Below the pieces are notes generated by a model. That model was given only the letters and a program-made list of their open reading frames with translations. It was not told the origin of the DNA and did no database searches. This document shows, piece after piece, positions 16,098 through 24,351 of a stretch of DNA of 57,677 bases. Position 1 is the stretch's first letter, and every line of letters starts with the position of its first letter. This stretch comes from Pseudomonadota bacterium. Lineage in GTDB: Bacteria; Pseudomonadota; Gammaproteobacteria; Xanthomonadales; Ahniellaceae. The DNA is taken from assembly GCA_022843465.1 (NCBI GenBank), contig JALHNO010000008.1, positions 1 to 57,677 on the forward strand, given 5' to 3'. The position numbers and the translations under genes were made by a program.

Positions 16098-16316
16098 ATG
16101 CGTACGCTCTGTGTCCTTGCATTGTTGCTGATCGGCGCCCTTTCGGGCTGTGCTTCGATGGAAGACCGTGCCACTTCATCCAAGGAAATGCGCTCGAGGA
16201 CTGTCGTCGACGAAGTCAGGGTCGCCCGGGTCAATCGCGCCGCCCGCGAACGCGGCGTCGAAGTCATCTGGGTGCATCTGCCGAAAAAGCAGGAAGCGGT
16301 TGCATCCAACCAGTGA
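16098..16316 (+). CDS. Small predicted lipoprotein
   Basis: 72 aa. A short signal sequence ends in a lipobox (ALSGC, Cys18), followed by a charged soluble tail of about 54 residues with no domain I recognise. A good Shine-Dalgarno (TGGAGG) sits 7 bases upstream of the ATG. A TATAGT hexamer at 16017-16022 might be a -10 element. Predicted membrane-anchored lipoprotein; function unknown. It stands alone, convergent with the yadGH genes. Confidence 0.7.
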   Translation: MRTLCVLALLLIGALSGCASMEDRATSSKEMRSRTVVDEVRVARVNRAARERGVEVIWVHLPKKQEAVASNQ

Positions 16317-16640
16317 TGCGCTACTGCTCGATCGGGTGATTCCGGCCGATCAGGCTGGCCGATGACTGCGCTTCGCGCAGCGTCGGCCGGAGCACGAACT
16401 GCGCTGCCGTCGCCACTGCGATGGTGTCCTGCGCTTCAGTGTCTGGACGTGCTGACCTCGTCGTCAATCACCCGGTCACGCCCGGGACGCCTGGCGGCAT
16501 ACCGCGCAGCGATTCGCGCGCAACCGGGAGCAGGTCTGGGCACTTGCGGTACTGATGATGCCGGTAGGCAGCGGACATCAAGATCATCGACCGCCGATGG
16601 CCGGAGCGCTGTCGCGCCGTATACCGGGTGCGCGCCGGGC
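16317..16640. other. Intergenic region between convergent genes
   Basis: 324 bases between the 3' end of the small lipoprotein gene and the 3' end of yadH. Open frames cross it on both strands but none has a start site, ribosome binding site or recognisable domain. No strong terminator hairpin was identified. Confidence 0.5.
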
Positions 16641-17414
16641 TCAGGAGCGCAAACCGGTGCCCCGTTGCAGCAGATGCATCGAGAACGCGCCGAGCACCAG
16701 GGCAAACACCAGCATCAGGCCCATCGCCGTGCCAATGCCGACATCGCTGACACCGAGCAGTCCGTAGCGGAACGCATTGACCATGTAGAGAATCGGATTG
16801 AAATGACTGACGCCCTGCCAGAACGGCGGCAGCAGGCTGACCGAATAGAACACGCCACCGAGGTAGGTCAGCGGCGTCAGTACGAAGGTCGGCACGATCG
16901 CGATATCGTCGAACTTCTTGGCGTACATCGCATTGATGAAGCCGGCGAATGCAAACACCACTGAAGTCAGCAACAGGGTGACCAGGGTGATCAGCGGATG
17001 CTGGAGCTTGAGCGAGGTGAAACACATGGCGACGATCAGCACGATGGCGCCGACCATCAGACCACGAGTGACCGCACCGAGCACATAGCCGGTCAGGATC
17101 ACCCAGTTCGGCGTCGGCGCAACCAGCATCTCTTCGACAAAGCGCTGGAACTTGGAGCCGAAGAAACTCGACACAATATTGCCGTAACTGTTCTGGATCA
17201 CGCTCATCATGATCAGGCCGGGCACGATGAAGTCGATATACGGCAGGCCATCCATCTGGCCGATACGGCTGCCGATCATCTTGCCGAAGATGACGAAGTA
17301 CAGGGTCATCGTGATCGCCGGTGGTACCAGGGTCTGGCCCCAGATGCGCAGGATGCGATGGACCTCGCGGCGCACGATGGTCTTCAGTGCCACCCAGTTG
17401 CCGGCCGCGTTCAT
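16641..17414 (-). CDS. yadH: ABC-2 type transporter permease, YadH family
   Basis: 257 aa inner-membrane permease with about six hydrophobic segments. Long stretches read like E. coli YadH from memory: RIWGQTLVPPAITMTLYFVI near residue 23, FIVPGLIMMSVIQN near 63, and TFVLTPLTYLGGVFYS near 175-190, ending RGTGLRS. The ATG at 17412-17414 overlaps the yadG stop by four bases (ATGA), so it is translated coupled to the ATPase. YadGH is an exporter of uncertain substrate. A longer open frame extends upstream but lies inside yadG in another frame and is rejected. Confidence 0.92.
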   Translation of the reverse strand: MNAAGNWVALKTIVRREVHRILRIWGQTLVPPAITMTLYFVIFGKMIGSRIGQMDGLPYIDFIVPGLIMMSVIQNSYGNIVSSFFGSKFQRFVEEMLVAPTPNWVILTGYVLGAVTRGLMVGAIVLIVAMCFTSLKLQHPLITLVTLLLTSVVFAFAGFINAMYAKKFDDIAIVPTFVLTPLTYLGGVFYSVSLLPPFWQGVSHFNPILYMVNAFRYGLLGVSDVGIGTAMGLMLVFALVLGAFSMHLLQRGTGLRS

Positions 17415-18343
17415 GCCGCTGCTCCCTGACTGCGTTCGACCAGATTGAGGAAAAGTTCCTCCAGCCGATTGGACTTGTTGCGCAGCGAGCGCACCTGGAT
17501 GCCACCGGCGCTGAGATCGGCGAACAGCTGGTTCAATGCGGTGCCCTTGGGCACATCGACCTCGAGCGTGTTCTCGTCCAGTCGCCGCAGATGCACACCG
17601 ACACTGTCCGGAATCTGCTGGCAGGGCGCTGCCAGGTCGAGCACAAAGGTCTCGCGATCGAGTTGCGACAGCAGTGTGCGCATGCTGGTGTTCTCGACAA
17701 TCAGACCCTTGTCGACGATGGCGATATTGCGGCAAAGCTGCTCGGCTTCCTCGAGATAATGCGTGGTCAGCACCACGGTGGTGCCGGCGCGGTTGATCTC
17801 GCTGACGAACTGCCACATCGAGCGCCGGATCTCGATATCGACGCCGGCCGTCGGTTCATCGAGGATCAGCAGGCGCGGTTCATGCACGATGGCGCGGGCG
17901 ATCATCAGGCGCCGCTTCATGCCGCCCGAGAGCGTGCGTGAAATCGTGAAGGCCTTGTCCCACAACGACAGCTGACGCAGGTACTTCTCGGCGCGGACCT
18001 TGGCCTCGGCGCGGGCGATACCGTAGAAACCGGCCTGGTTGACGATGATGTCGAACGGTCGCTCGAACTGGTTGAAGTTCAGCTCCTGCGGCACCACACC
18101 GACGCAGCCCAGGGCCGCCTCGCGTTCGCGGGCGAGATCGTGGCCAAAGATCCGAATGGATCCCGAGCTTGGCGTGACCAGGGTACAGATGCTGCCGATC
18201 AGGGTCGACTTTCCAGCGCCATTGGGCCCGAGCAGGGCAAAGAAATCGCCTTGTGCCACGGACAGCGAAATGCCCTTCAGTGCCTCGACACCATTGTCAT
18301 AGGTCTTGCGGAGGTCAGCGACCTCCAGTGCAGCGGTGCTCAT
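17411..18343 (-). CDS. yadG: ABC transporter ATP-binding protein, YadG family
   Basis: 310 aa. Walker A GPNGAGKST, Q-loop VVPQE, signature LSGGMKRR, Walker B LLILDEPTAGVD and the H-loop TTHYLEE are all present. The C-terminal ~90 residues match the YadG extension (NKSNRLEELFLNLV). The ATG at 18341-18343 gives the normal N-terminus (MSTAALEVADL); an in-frame start 36 bases upstream would add an unneeded leader. It powers the YadH permease encoded immediately downstream. Confidence 0.93.
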   Translation of the reverse strand: MSTAALEVADLRKTYDNGVEALKGISLSVAQGDFFALLGPNGAGKSTLIGSICTLVTPSSGSIRIFGHDLAREREAALGCVGVVPQELNFNQFERPFDIIVNQAGFYGIARAEAKVRAEKYLRQLSLWDKAFTISRTLSGGMKRRLMIARAIVHEPRLLILDEPTAGVDIEIRRSMWQFVSEINRAGTTVVLTTHYLEEAEQLCRNIAIVDKGLIVENTSMRTLLSQLDRETFVLDLAAPCQQIPDSVGVHLRRLDENTLEVDVPKGTALNQLFADLSAGGIQVRSLRNKSNRLEELFLNLVERSQGAAA

Positions 18344-18511
18344 CGATCTTGCCCGGTATCCGGCCACGAACTGGCCCATAGCCGTTCAGTATAGCGGCAG
18401 GGCCCTGGCACCCGTGCAGCCGGAATGACCGGTAAATTGGCGGACCGATGGCCGTGGCAGGTCACATCCAGCGTCTGATAGGGTGGGACTTCAAGCCTTT
18501 GGAGAACTTGC

Positions 18512-20332
18512 ATGCGCCGCGTAATCCGATGGAGCGTTCGCCTCGTCCTGCTGCTGATGCTGGGCCTGATGCTGCTGATTGCGCATACGGTCTGGTTCAA
18601 GCCGCTCAGCATCAACTGGTTCTACGAGCGCGTGTTCTTCGAGTACGGACTGCGCAGTCCGCAGATGCTGTCGAGCATGCGCATCCTGCCCAGCTGGATG
18701 GACTGGTACAGCGACGATCTCGACGACGCCTCGCTGGCCTTCGAGGATCAGATGACGGCCAAGATCCGCAATGATCTGGCCATGCTGCGTCGCTACGACG
18801 CCAGCAAATTGCAGGGTGACGAGCGGCTTTCGTACGACATGCTCGAGTATTTTCTGGCCATCCAGGACGAGGGCGATCGCTTCCGCCACCACAACTATCC
18901 GCTCAATCAGCTGTTCGGGTTGCAGAGCGGATTGCCCACCTTCATGGCCACCCAGCATCCGATCGACAGCCGCAAGGCCGCCGGGAACTACATCGCAAGA
19001 CTCGGCAAGTTTCCGACTGTGTTCGCGCAGACGCTGCAAGGGCTGAAGGCGCGCGAGACCGAGGGCATCATCCCGCCGCGCTTTGTCGTCGAAAAGGTGC
19101 TGGACGAGATGAACCGCTTCATTGCTGTGGTCCCGAAAGAGAACATGCTGTACACGACTTTTGCCGAACGGCTCGGCAAGCTGCCGGCCGAACAGATCGA
19201 TGCCGCGAGTCGCGAGCGCCTGCTCGGCGAAGTCGCCGGCGCGGTGGAGCAGTCAGTCTATCCCTCGTACCGGAAATTCATCGCCTACTACGAGGCGCTG
19301 TTGCCAAAGGCCACCAGCAACAACGGCGTCTGGGCCCTGCCCGATGGCGAGGCCTTCTACGCTTGGGCGGTTCGCCAGCACACCACGACCGACATGAGCG
19401 CCGATCAGGTGCATGAGCTGGGCCTCAGCGAAGTCGCCCGGATCGAGGCGGAGATGGATGCCATCCTGATCGCGGAGGGACTCACGGAGGGAAGCGTCGG
19501 TGCCCGGGTCCAGCAGATCGGCGCACGGCCGGACCAGCTGTATCCGGATTCAGACGCCGGTCGCGCGCAGATCATTGCCGACTTCCAGCAGATCATCGAT
19601 GAAATCGACGCCGGTCTCGGCGACGCCTTCCAGGTCCGGCCCAAGGCCGGCGTAAAGGTCGAGCGGGTGCCGGTATTCCGCGAGAAGACCGCGCCCGGTG
19701 CCTACTACAACGCACCCGCCTTCGACGGTTCGCGGCCCGGCGTCTTCTCGATCAACCTGCGCAATACCGCCGAAGTGGCGCGCTTCGGCATGCGCACCCT
19801 GGCCTATCACGAGGCGATTCCGGGTCATCATTTCCAGACCACGATCCAGCAGGAATTGCAGGGCGTGCCGACGTTTCGCAAGGTGCTGCCATTCACCGCC
19901 TTCTCCGAGGGCTGGGCACTCTATTCCGAACGGCTCGCGTGGGAACTCGGTTTCCAGGACCAGCCGCTCGACAATCTTGGACGACTGCAGGCCGAGATGT
20001 TCCGCGCGGTGCGGTTGGTGGTCGACACCGGCATGCACCACCGACGCTGGACCCGCGAACAGGCGATCGACTACATGCGCGAAAAGACCGGCATGCCCGA
20101 TACCGATGTCGTCGCCGAGATCGAGCGCTATCTGGTCAATCCCGGTCAGGCACTCGCCTACAAGGTCGGCATGAACCGGATTCTTGCGTTGCGCGAAGAA
20201 GCCAAGTCAGCGCTTGGCGAACGCTTTGTGCTGGCGCGTTTCCATGACATGGTGTTGACCGGTGGCGACATGCCGCTGACCCTGCTGGAGCGTCGCGTCC
20301 GCGATTGGATCGCCAGCGAGGGTAGTGCGTGA
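18512..20332 (+). CDS. DUF885 family protein, metallopeptidase-like
   Basis: 606 aa. A single hydrophobic N-terminal segment (residues ~9-26) suggests a membrane anchor or uncleaved signal, with the bulk periplasmic. The diagnostic motif is YHEAIPGHHFQ (His433, Glu434, His439-His440), followed by FSEGWALYSERLAWELG about 35 residues later; the DUF885 family is thought to be zinc-dependent carboxypeptidase-like enzymes. Length is normal. A Shine-Dalgarno GGAG lies 7 bases upstream of the ATG. The TGA stop coincides with the first bases of a repeat element. No operon partner; substrate unknown. Confidence 0.9.
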   Translation: MRRVIRWSVRLVLLLMLGLMLLIAHTVWFKPLSINWFYERVFFEYGLRSPQMLSSMRILPSWMDWYSDDLDDASLAFEDQMTAKIRNDLAMLRRYDASKLQGDERLSYDMLEYFLAIQDEGDRFRHHNYPLNQLFGLQSGLPTFMATQHPIDSRKAAGNYIARLGKFPTVFAQTLQGLKARETEGIIPPRFVVEKVLDEMNRFIAVVPKENMLYTTFAERLGKLPAEQIDAASRERLLGEVAGAVEQSVYPSYRKFIAYYEALLPKATSNNGVWALPDGEAFYAWAVRQHTTTDMSADQVHELGLSEVARIEAEMDAILIAEGLTEGSVGARVQQIGARPDQLYPDSDAGRAQIIADFQQIIDEIDAGLGDAFQVRPKAGVKVERVPVFREKTAPGAYYNAPAFDGSRPGVFSINLRNTAEVARFGMRTLAYHEAIPGHHFQTTIQQELQGVPTFRKVLPFTAFSEGWALYSERLAWELGFQDQPLDNLGRLQAEMFRAVRLVVDTGMHHRRWTREQAIDYMREKTGMPDTDVVAEIERYLVNPGQALAYKVGMNRILALREEAKSALGERFVLARFHDMVLTGGDMPLTLLERRVRDWIASEGSA

Positions 20333-20440
20333 TGCGACTCGCAGGGCTCATCACATCCCGAGTGTCATATCTTGCGGGTGATCCGGGCCGGCGTCCATGC
20401 CTTCGTAGGATGTGGTGAGGCCATCGGCCGAACCGCATCG
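20331..20440. repeat. ~110-bp interspersed repeat, copy 1
   Basis: Begins GATGCGACTCGC at the stop of the preceding gene and ends in the signature GGATGTGGTGAGGCCATCGG followed by CCGAACCGCATC. The ends form an imperfect inverted repeat (GATGYGGT and ACCGCATC). A second copy starts 146 bases later. Together with the following stretch it fills most of the gap from 20333 to 20654, in which no gene was found. Confidence 0.8.
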
Positions 20441-20476
20441 ATTCTGGGAATTCCGCGACCACCCCGGCCGGTGATT

Positions 20477-20586
20477 GATGCGATTCGCTGCGCTTATCAC
20501 ATCCTGCGTGTCGCATCCTGTGGGTGATCCGGGCCGGCGTTCATGCCTTCGTAGGATGCGGTGAGGTCATCGGCCGAACCGCATCG
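20477..20586. repeat. ~110-bp interspersed repeat, copy 2
   Basis: Same layout as the copy at 20331-20440: GATGCGATTCGC at the start, the shared core GGTGATCCGGGCCGGCG, and the end signature GGATGCGGTGAGGTCATCGG followed by CCGAACCGCATC. Differences are scattered substitutions. It lies just upstream of the beta-helix protein gene, so read-through could place it in that gene's leader. Confidence 0.8.
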
Positions 20587-20654
20587 ATGCCGGCGTTCGC
20601 AATCGCCGTATTCCGACATTCCATTGAACAGTGCAAGTTCACTGGAGTGTAGAT

Positions 20655-21710
20655 ATGAACAAACAGACTGGAGTGCGCCTTGCGGCGCTCGCACTGCTGG
20701 TGATCGCGCTGCAACCGGCGGAAGCTGCGTTTTTTTGCGTCGGCACTTCGACCGAACTGCAGAATGCACTGATGACCGCCGCCAGCAATGGCACCAGTGA
20801 CACGATCCAGGTGCGGATTGGCACCTATACCGGCACCTCATCGATCGCCTTCGCCTACAACACCGCACAGAACTTCGATCTGAATCTGGAGGGCGGCTAT
20901 CAGTCCGGCTGCGGCGCGCGCTCCAGCAATCCGGGGGCGACTGTACTCAGCGGCTCAGGCGTCCGAAAGGTACTGCAGATGACCGGCAGCTCAGGAACCA
21001 GCGGCGCCATGCGGGTTGATCGACTGACTGTGCGCGATGGCGTCGCCACCGAGCGAGGCGGCGGACTGCTTATCGGCGGTGGTGGATTTGCTGGCGATAT
21101 CGTGATCGAACGAGTCTATGTCGACAACAATGAAGCGCAGTTCGGTGGCGGGCTGTCGATCGGTACCGACGGTCGCGTGACCGTGCGCAACAGTCTGTTC
21201 CGTTCCAACAGCGCCAGCCAGGGCGCTGCTTCGGCAGAGGTACTCGCCAACGCAGCTTCGGCCGTGGATACGCGCGTGCAGATCGGCAACAACACCGTGT
21301 TCGGCGGCCAGTGCACGGGCGGCTGCACGACCGGCGGGATGGTGTTGACGGGCAATGCGCGCTTCGCCCTGTTCAACAATCTGTTCGCGATGAATGATGG
21401 CAACGACATCCAGATACTTACACCCTCGACGGTCACCGAGCTCGCCTTCAACAATATCAACCAGCTCTCGGGAACGCCGGACTTGAGCATCGGCAACCTG
21501 AATTTCGCCAATCCCCAGTTTGTCGATTTTCTCAGCGAAGACTTCCGACTGGAATTTGGTTCACCGATGCGCAATGCCGGCACCGCTGCCTATGACGCCG
21601 GCGTCCTCGACTTCTCCGGTCTCGAGCGCATCAATGATGGGCAGATCGATATCGGCGCTTTCGAGAATGCCGAAATCCTGTTCAAGGCCGGGTTCGAGAC
21701 GCTGATGTAG
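20655..21710 (+). CDS. Secreted right-handed beta-helix (choice-of-anchor-Q-like) protein
   Basis: 351 aa. The signal peptide (MNKQTGVRLAALALLVIALQ..., probable cleavage after PAEA, ~residue 25) leads into a repetitive beta-solenoid rich in Gly, Asn and Thr (e.g. GGGLLIGGGG, VDNNEAQFGGGLSIG). Near the end, GSPMRNAGTAAYDAGVLDFSG and DIGAFE resemble the tail of pectate-lyase-fold / choice-of-anchor Q proteins. The last residues ILFKAGFETLM resemble a motif at the end of the protein at 33384-36425. The ATG at 20655 has GGAG 7 bases upstream and gives a clean signal peptide; an in-frame GTG 24 bases earlier is possible. No enzyme residues recognised, so function is open. Confidence 0.8.
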   Translation: MNKQTGVRLAALALLVIALQPAEAAFFCVGTSTELQNALMTAASNGTSDTIQVRIGTYTGTSSIAFAYNTAQNFDLNLEGGYQSGCGARSSNPGATVLSGSGVRKVLQMTGSSGTSGAMRVDRLTVRDGVATERGGGLLIGGGGFAGDIVIERVYVDNNEAQFGGGLSIGTDGRVTVRNSLFRSNSASQGAASAEVLANAASAVDTRVQIGNNTVFGGQCTGGCTTGGMVLTGNARFALFNNLFAMNDGNDIQILTPSTVTELAFNNINQLSGTPDLSIGNLNFANPQFVDFLSEDFRLEFGSPMRNAGTAAYDAGVLDFSGLERINDGQIDIGAFENAEILFKAGFETLM

Positions 21711-21760
21711 TTGCGCTCGACCCCGACACGGATATTCCGGGTCCGCGTGATTCCCCGGCG

Positions 21761-21794
21761 TAGGATGTGGTGAGGCCATCGGCCGAACCGCATC
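21761..21794. repeat. Interspersed repeat, partial third copy
   Basis: Carries only the terminal signature of the 110-bp repeat (TAGGATGTGGTGAGGCCATC then GGCCGAACCGCATC). It lies between the convergent 3' ends of the beta-helix gene and the multihaem cytochrome gene. Its self-complementary ends could act as a bidirectional terminator (inference). Confidence 0.75.
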
Positions 21795-23685
21795 AATCGT
21801 GTGTCGTGAGCGGCGGTGCTTCCGTCTGCAGGGCGGGGCGGATCGACAGCGCGCGCTGATACGCCCGATCCGCAGACGCCTGATCGCCGTCCTGGGTCCA
21901 CGTGCGCGCCAATTGCAGCCATCCGGCCGCACTCAGCGGACGCACTTCCACTACCCGTTCCAGCGCGCGGATCGCGGCGCCCAGGCGGCGCTTGCGTCGT
22001 TCGAGCAGGGCCAGGTTGTAATCGAGTTCCGGCTGGAATTGTCCGCGTCGGGAAAGGCGTCGCAGCGTGCGCAGGCCAGCGTCGACGCGTCCTCCGGCAA
22101 CATCGATCAGCGCAGACAGTTGCCGTGCCGAGGCGGATTCGCGGGTCGGACGATCCATCCGCGCAATGCTCGCGTCCGCTTCCGTGTGCTGACCCAGGGC
22201 GATCTGATGACGCGCCAGCTGTAGCCACCAGGATGCATCGGGGTCCGGCATGCGTTGCAGATTTCTGGCCAGCGCCCGAGCGCCATCAACACCGCCAATA
22301 TTGTTGTCGAGCGCGATCAAGGCGCGATAGGCCGCTGCCTCGGGGTCCGACATGGCGGCCGGTCGCGCCAACAGCTGCAGATCGCGAACTTCCGGCGCGC
22401 GTGGCTGCAAGGGGGCAACCAGGGCAGTGCGGTCGAACGGACCGCGCGCAATCCGATGGTCGGTCATGGTCACTTCGATCACGTCCTGGGTACGTCGTTT
22501 CGGCATGTGGCAGCCCGCGCAATCGCGCTGATCGCCAGCGGTCATGGCGTCCGCAGCGGCCAGCCCGTGTCTGCGTTCCAGATCCTGATGGCAGGCGAGA
22601 CAGCGATCGCGGTACCAGCCGGTTGCCACGGCACCGACGCGACGCACATGCGGGTCATGACAGCTGACACAGCCCATCTGCGCCTTGCTCTCGATGTAGC
22701 AGGCGCTCTGCAGCAGGCGATAGGCATGATGATTGATCTGGAAGCGCTGATCGCGGGGCCGTCCGGCTTCGTCGATATCGACGTGCAGCAGATAGTCGCG
22801 CAGCGGCTCGCCTGGCCGGAAACTGTAGTCGGCGCGGTCGATACGTCGGGCACCGACCACTTCCACCGCCGGCAGCAGATGGCACTGGAAGCAGACGTCG
22901 TTGCGCTCGGGCCAGGCCAGCCTGGATGGATTGACGATCGCCGCGTGGATGCGCTCAAGACCCTTGCCGGTCAGCACCACACGCACATGCTCGGCGCCCG
23001 GGCCGTGGCAGCGCTGGCAGCCGACGCCCGCTGGAAGTCGGCGCGGAAACAGATCCGGTTGATCAGCCCGGTCACTGCCCAGCGCAACTTCCGGGTAGGC
23101 GTTGTGACAGAACATGCATTGGCGCCGCACCCGACGTTCGACGCCCGGATGATCGCCTGCCTCGTAGCCGGGAGACATCGCCAGCGCGCCGGATTCGCTG
23201 TACCAGGTGACCGGCAACTGATACAGCTCGCCGGCCTCGGTATGGTGCAGGAAGCTCTGCGCGCGATTGCCCGATCCCAGCACCCAGTCGACACGCAGTT
23301 CCAGGCTGAGCGTTGAGCCGTCAGCGGCTTTTGCCGACTGCGCAAACCAGAGTTCATCGCCGCGTCGTTGCAGCCTGTAATCCAGTCCGCTTGCTGCATG
23401 AGCGTAACGACTGCCATCGAAGGCCATCGCCCTTGTGCCTGCGGCAGGCGCGAACGAGCGCGCCATGCCGACCTCGGCATACGAGCGTGCAATCGCGGGA
23501 TGGCATTGCGCGCAGGCGGCGTCCGCCAGATAGCCGGGTGCTGCGCCGTCACTGGCGCGCAAGCCCAGCCGTGTCAGCGGATCGGCCGCCTGTGCCGATG
23601 CGACCAGCAGCAAACAGGCACCGGCCCATCGCAGTGTCGCGCAGGCCCGATCGGGCAGCTGTACGCGCCGACCCCTGACCTGCAT
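21793..23685 (-). CDS. Seven-haem c-type cytochrome with C-terminal TPRs
   Basis: 630 aa from the chosen start. The signal peptide (RWAGACLLLVASAQA, cut near residue 33) indicates export. Seven CxxCH haem-binding motifs are visible in order: CAQCH, CMFCH, CQRCH, CFQCH, CVSCH, CLACH, CAGCH, all in the first ~400 residues. The last ~200 residues form TPR-like helices. This matches the cytochrome c554-type / doubled-CxxCH superfamily, a periplasmic electron-transfer protein or reductase of unknown substrate. Start choice: ATG codons at 23685, 23709 and 23730 are in frame with weak ribosome sites; 23685 gives the best signal peptide. Divergent from copL with a ~120-bp gap. Confidence 0.88.
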   Translation of the reverse strand: MQVRGRRVQLPDRACATLRWAGACLLLVASAQAADPLTRLGLRASDGAAPGYLADAACAQCHPAIARSYAEVGMARSFAPAAGTRAMAFDGSRYAHAASGLDYRLQRRGDELWFAQSAKAADGSTLSLELRVDWVLGSGNRAQSFLHHTEAGELYQLPVTWYSESGALAMSPGYEAGDHPGVERRVRRQCMFCHNAYPEVALGSDRADQPDLFPRRLPAGVGCQRCHGPGAEHVRVVLTGKGLERIHAAIVNPSRLAWPERNDVCFQCHLLPAVEVVGARRIDRADYSFRPGEPLRDYLLHVDIDEAGRPRDQRFQINHHAYRLLQSACYIESKAQMGCVSCHDPHVRRVGAVATGWYRDRCLACHQDLERRHGLAAADAMTAGDQRDCAGCHMPKRRTQDVIEVTMTDHRIARGPFDRTALVAPLQPRAPEVRDLQLLARPAAMSDPEAAAYRALIALDNNIGGVDGARALARNLQRMPDPDASWWLQLARHQIALGQHTEADASIARMDRPTRESASARQLSALIDVAGGRVDAGLRTLRRLSRRGQFQPELDYNLALLERRKRRLGAAIRALERVVEVRPLSAAGWLQLARTWTQDGDQASADRAYQRALSIRPALQTEAPPLTTHD

Positions 23686-23805
23686 ACGATCTGCACTCGC
23701 GGCTGCCATCGCTCGGCATTCTACCGGCATCGATCGCGCTGACTGCGGCCCGTCATCATGCACAGACTTGAAACTTTCGCCGTACCGGCGCAGTCTAGCT
23801 GTCTG

Positions 23806-24225
23806 ATGCAAGCCGCCCTTCGCCTCCTGCTCGCCCTGAGCCTGATCCTCAATGGCCTGTCGCCCGTCTGGGCGAGTGGCGCCATGGCGCACGGCCAGCA
23901 CCAGATGGCGACTCGCCCGACCACAGCCGCAGCGGCGGCCGGACACCTGCACCATGCCGGGCATGATCATGCGTCCATGCATGCATCCGCCGTCGCCACC
24001 GAGTCACCATTGACGGCCATCGAGCCGGTGCCCGAGCCTGAGCAGCAGCGCTCCTGTTGTGACGATCCCAGTGGTTGTCAGTGTGGTTGTGTGCTCCCGC
24101 CAGCAATGCTGCTGTCGTTGCGCATGCCGGCGCTGCATGCGGTGACGGTTGCGCCCGCGCCACGTTATGTCGGCGGGCTCGCCGTGGCCGCCATCGGACC
24201 GCCGTTCCGGCCACCATCCAGCTGA
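23806..24225 (+). CDS. copL: CopL-family metal-binding regulatory protein
   Basis: 139 aa. Signal peptide (LRLLLALSLILNGLSPVWA), then a His/Met-rich segment (GHLHHAGHDHASMHA), a Cys cluster (CCDDPSGCQCGC) and a Pro-rich end (GPPFRPPSS). This arrangement is characteristic of CopL, a short protein upstream of copper-resistance genes in Xanthomonas and needed there for copper-inducible expression. An ATG 48 bases earlier is in frame, but only the start at 23806 places the signal peptide at the N-terminus. It precedes the TolC-like and oxidase genes by 126 bp on the same strand. Confidence 0.8.
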   Translation: MQAALRLLLALSLILNGLSPVWASGAMAHGQHQMATRPTTAAAAAGHLHHAGHDHASMHASAVATESPLTAIEPVPEPEQQRSCCDDPSGCQCGCVLPPAMLLSLRMPALHAVTVAPAPRYVGGLAVAAIGPPFRPPSS

Positions 24226-24351
24226 TTCCAGCGGCTTCACAACGGCGCTGACCTGGTGTGCCAGTTCGACACCCGCTGATCGGCGTCCATCCGTCATTGC
24301 AATCCGCTGCGCGTCGATGGACGCGCGCGCGATCTGCCCGAGGAATTCAGC

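Noticed and set aside
16468-17505. 345-aa minus-strand frame overlapping yadH
   Set aside because: Out of frame with the conserved permease and without its own start site; its tail in the intergenic region has no recognised family.
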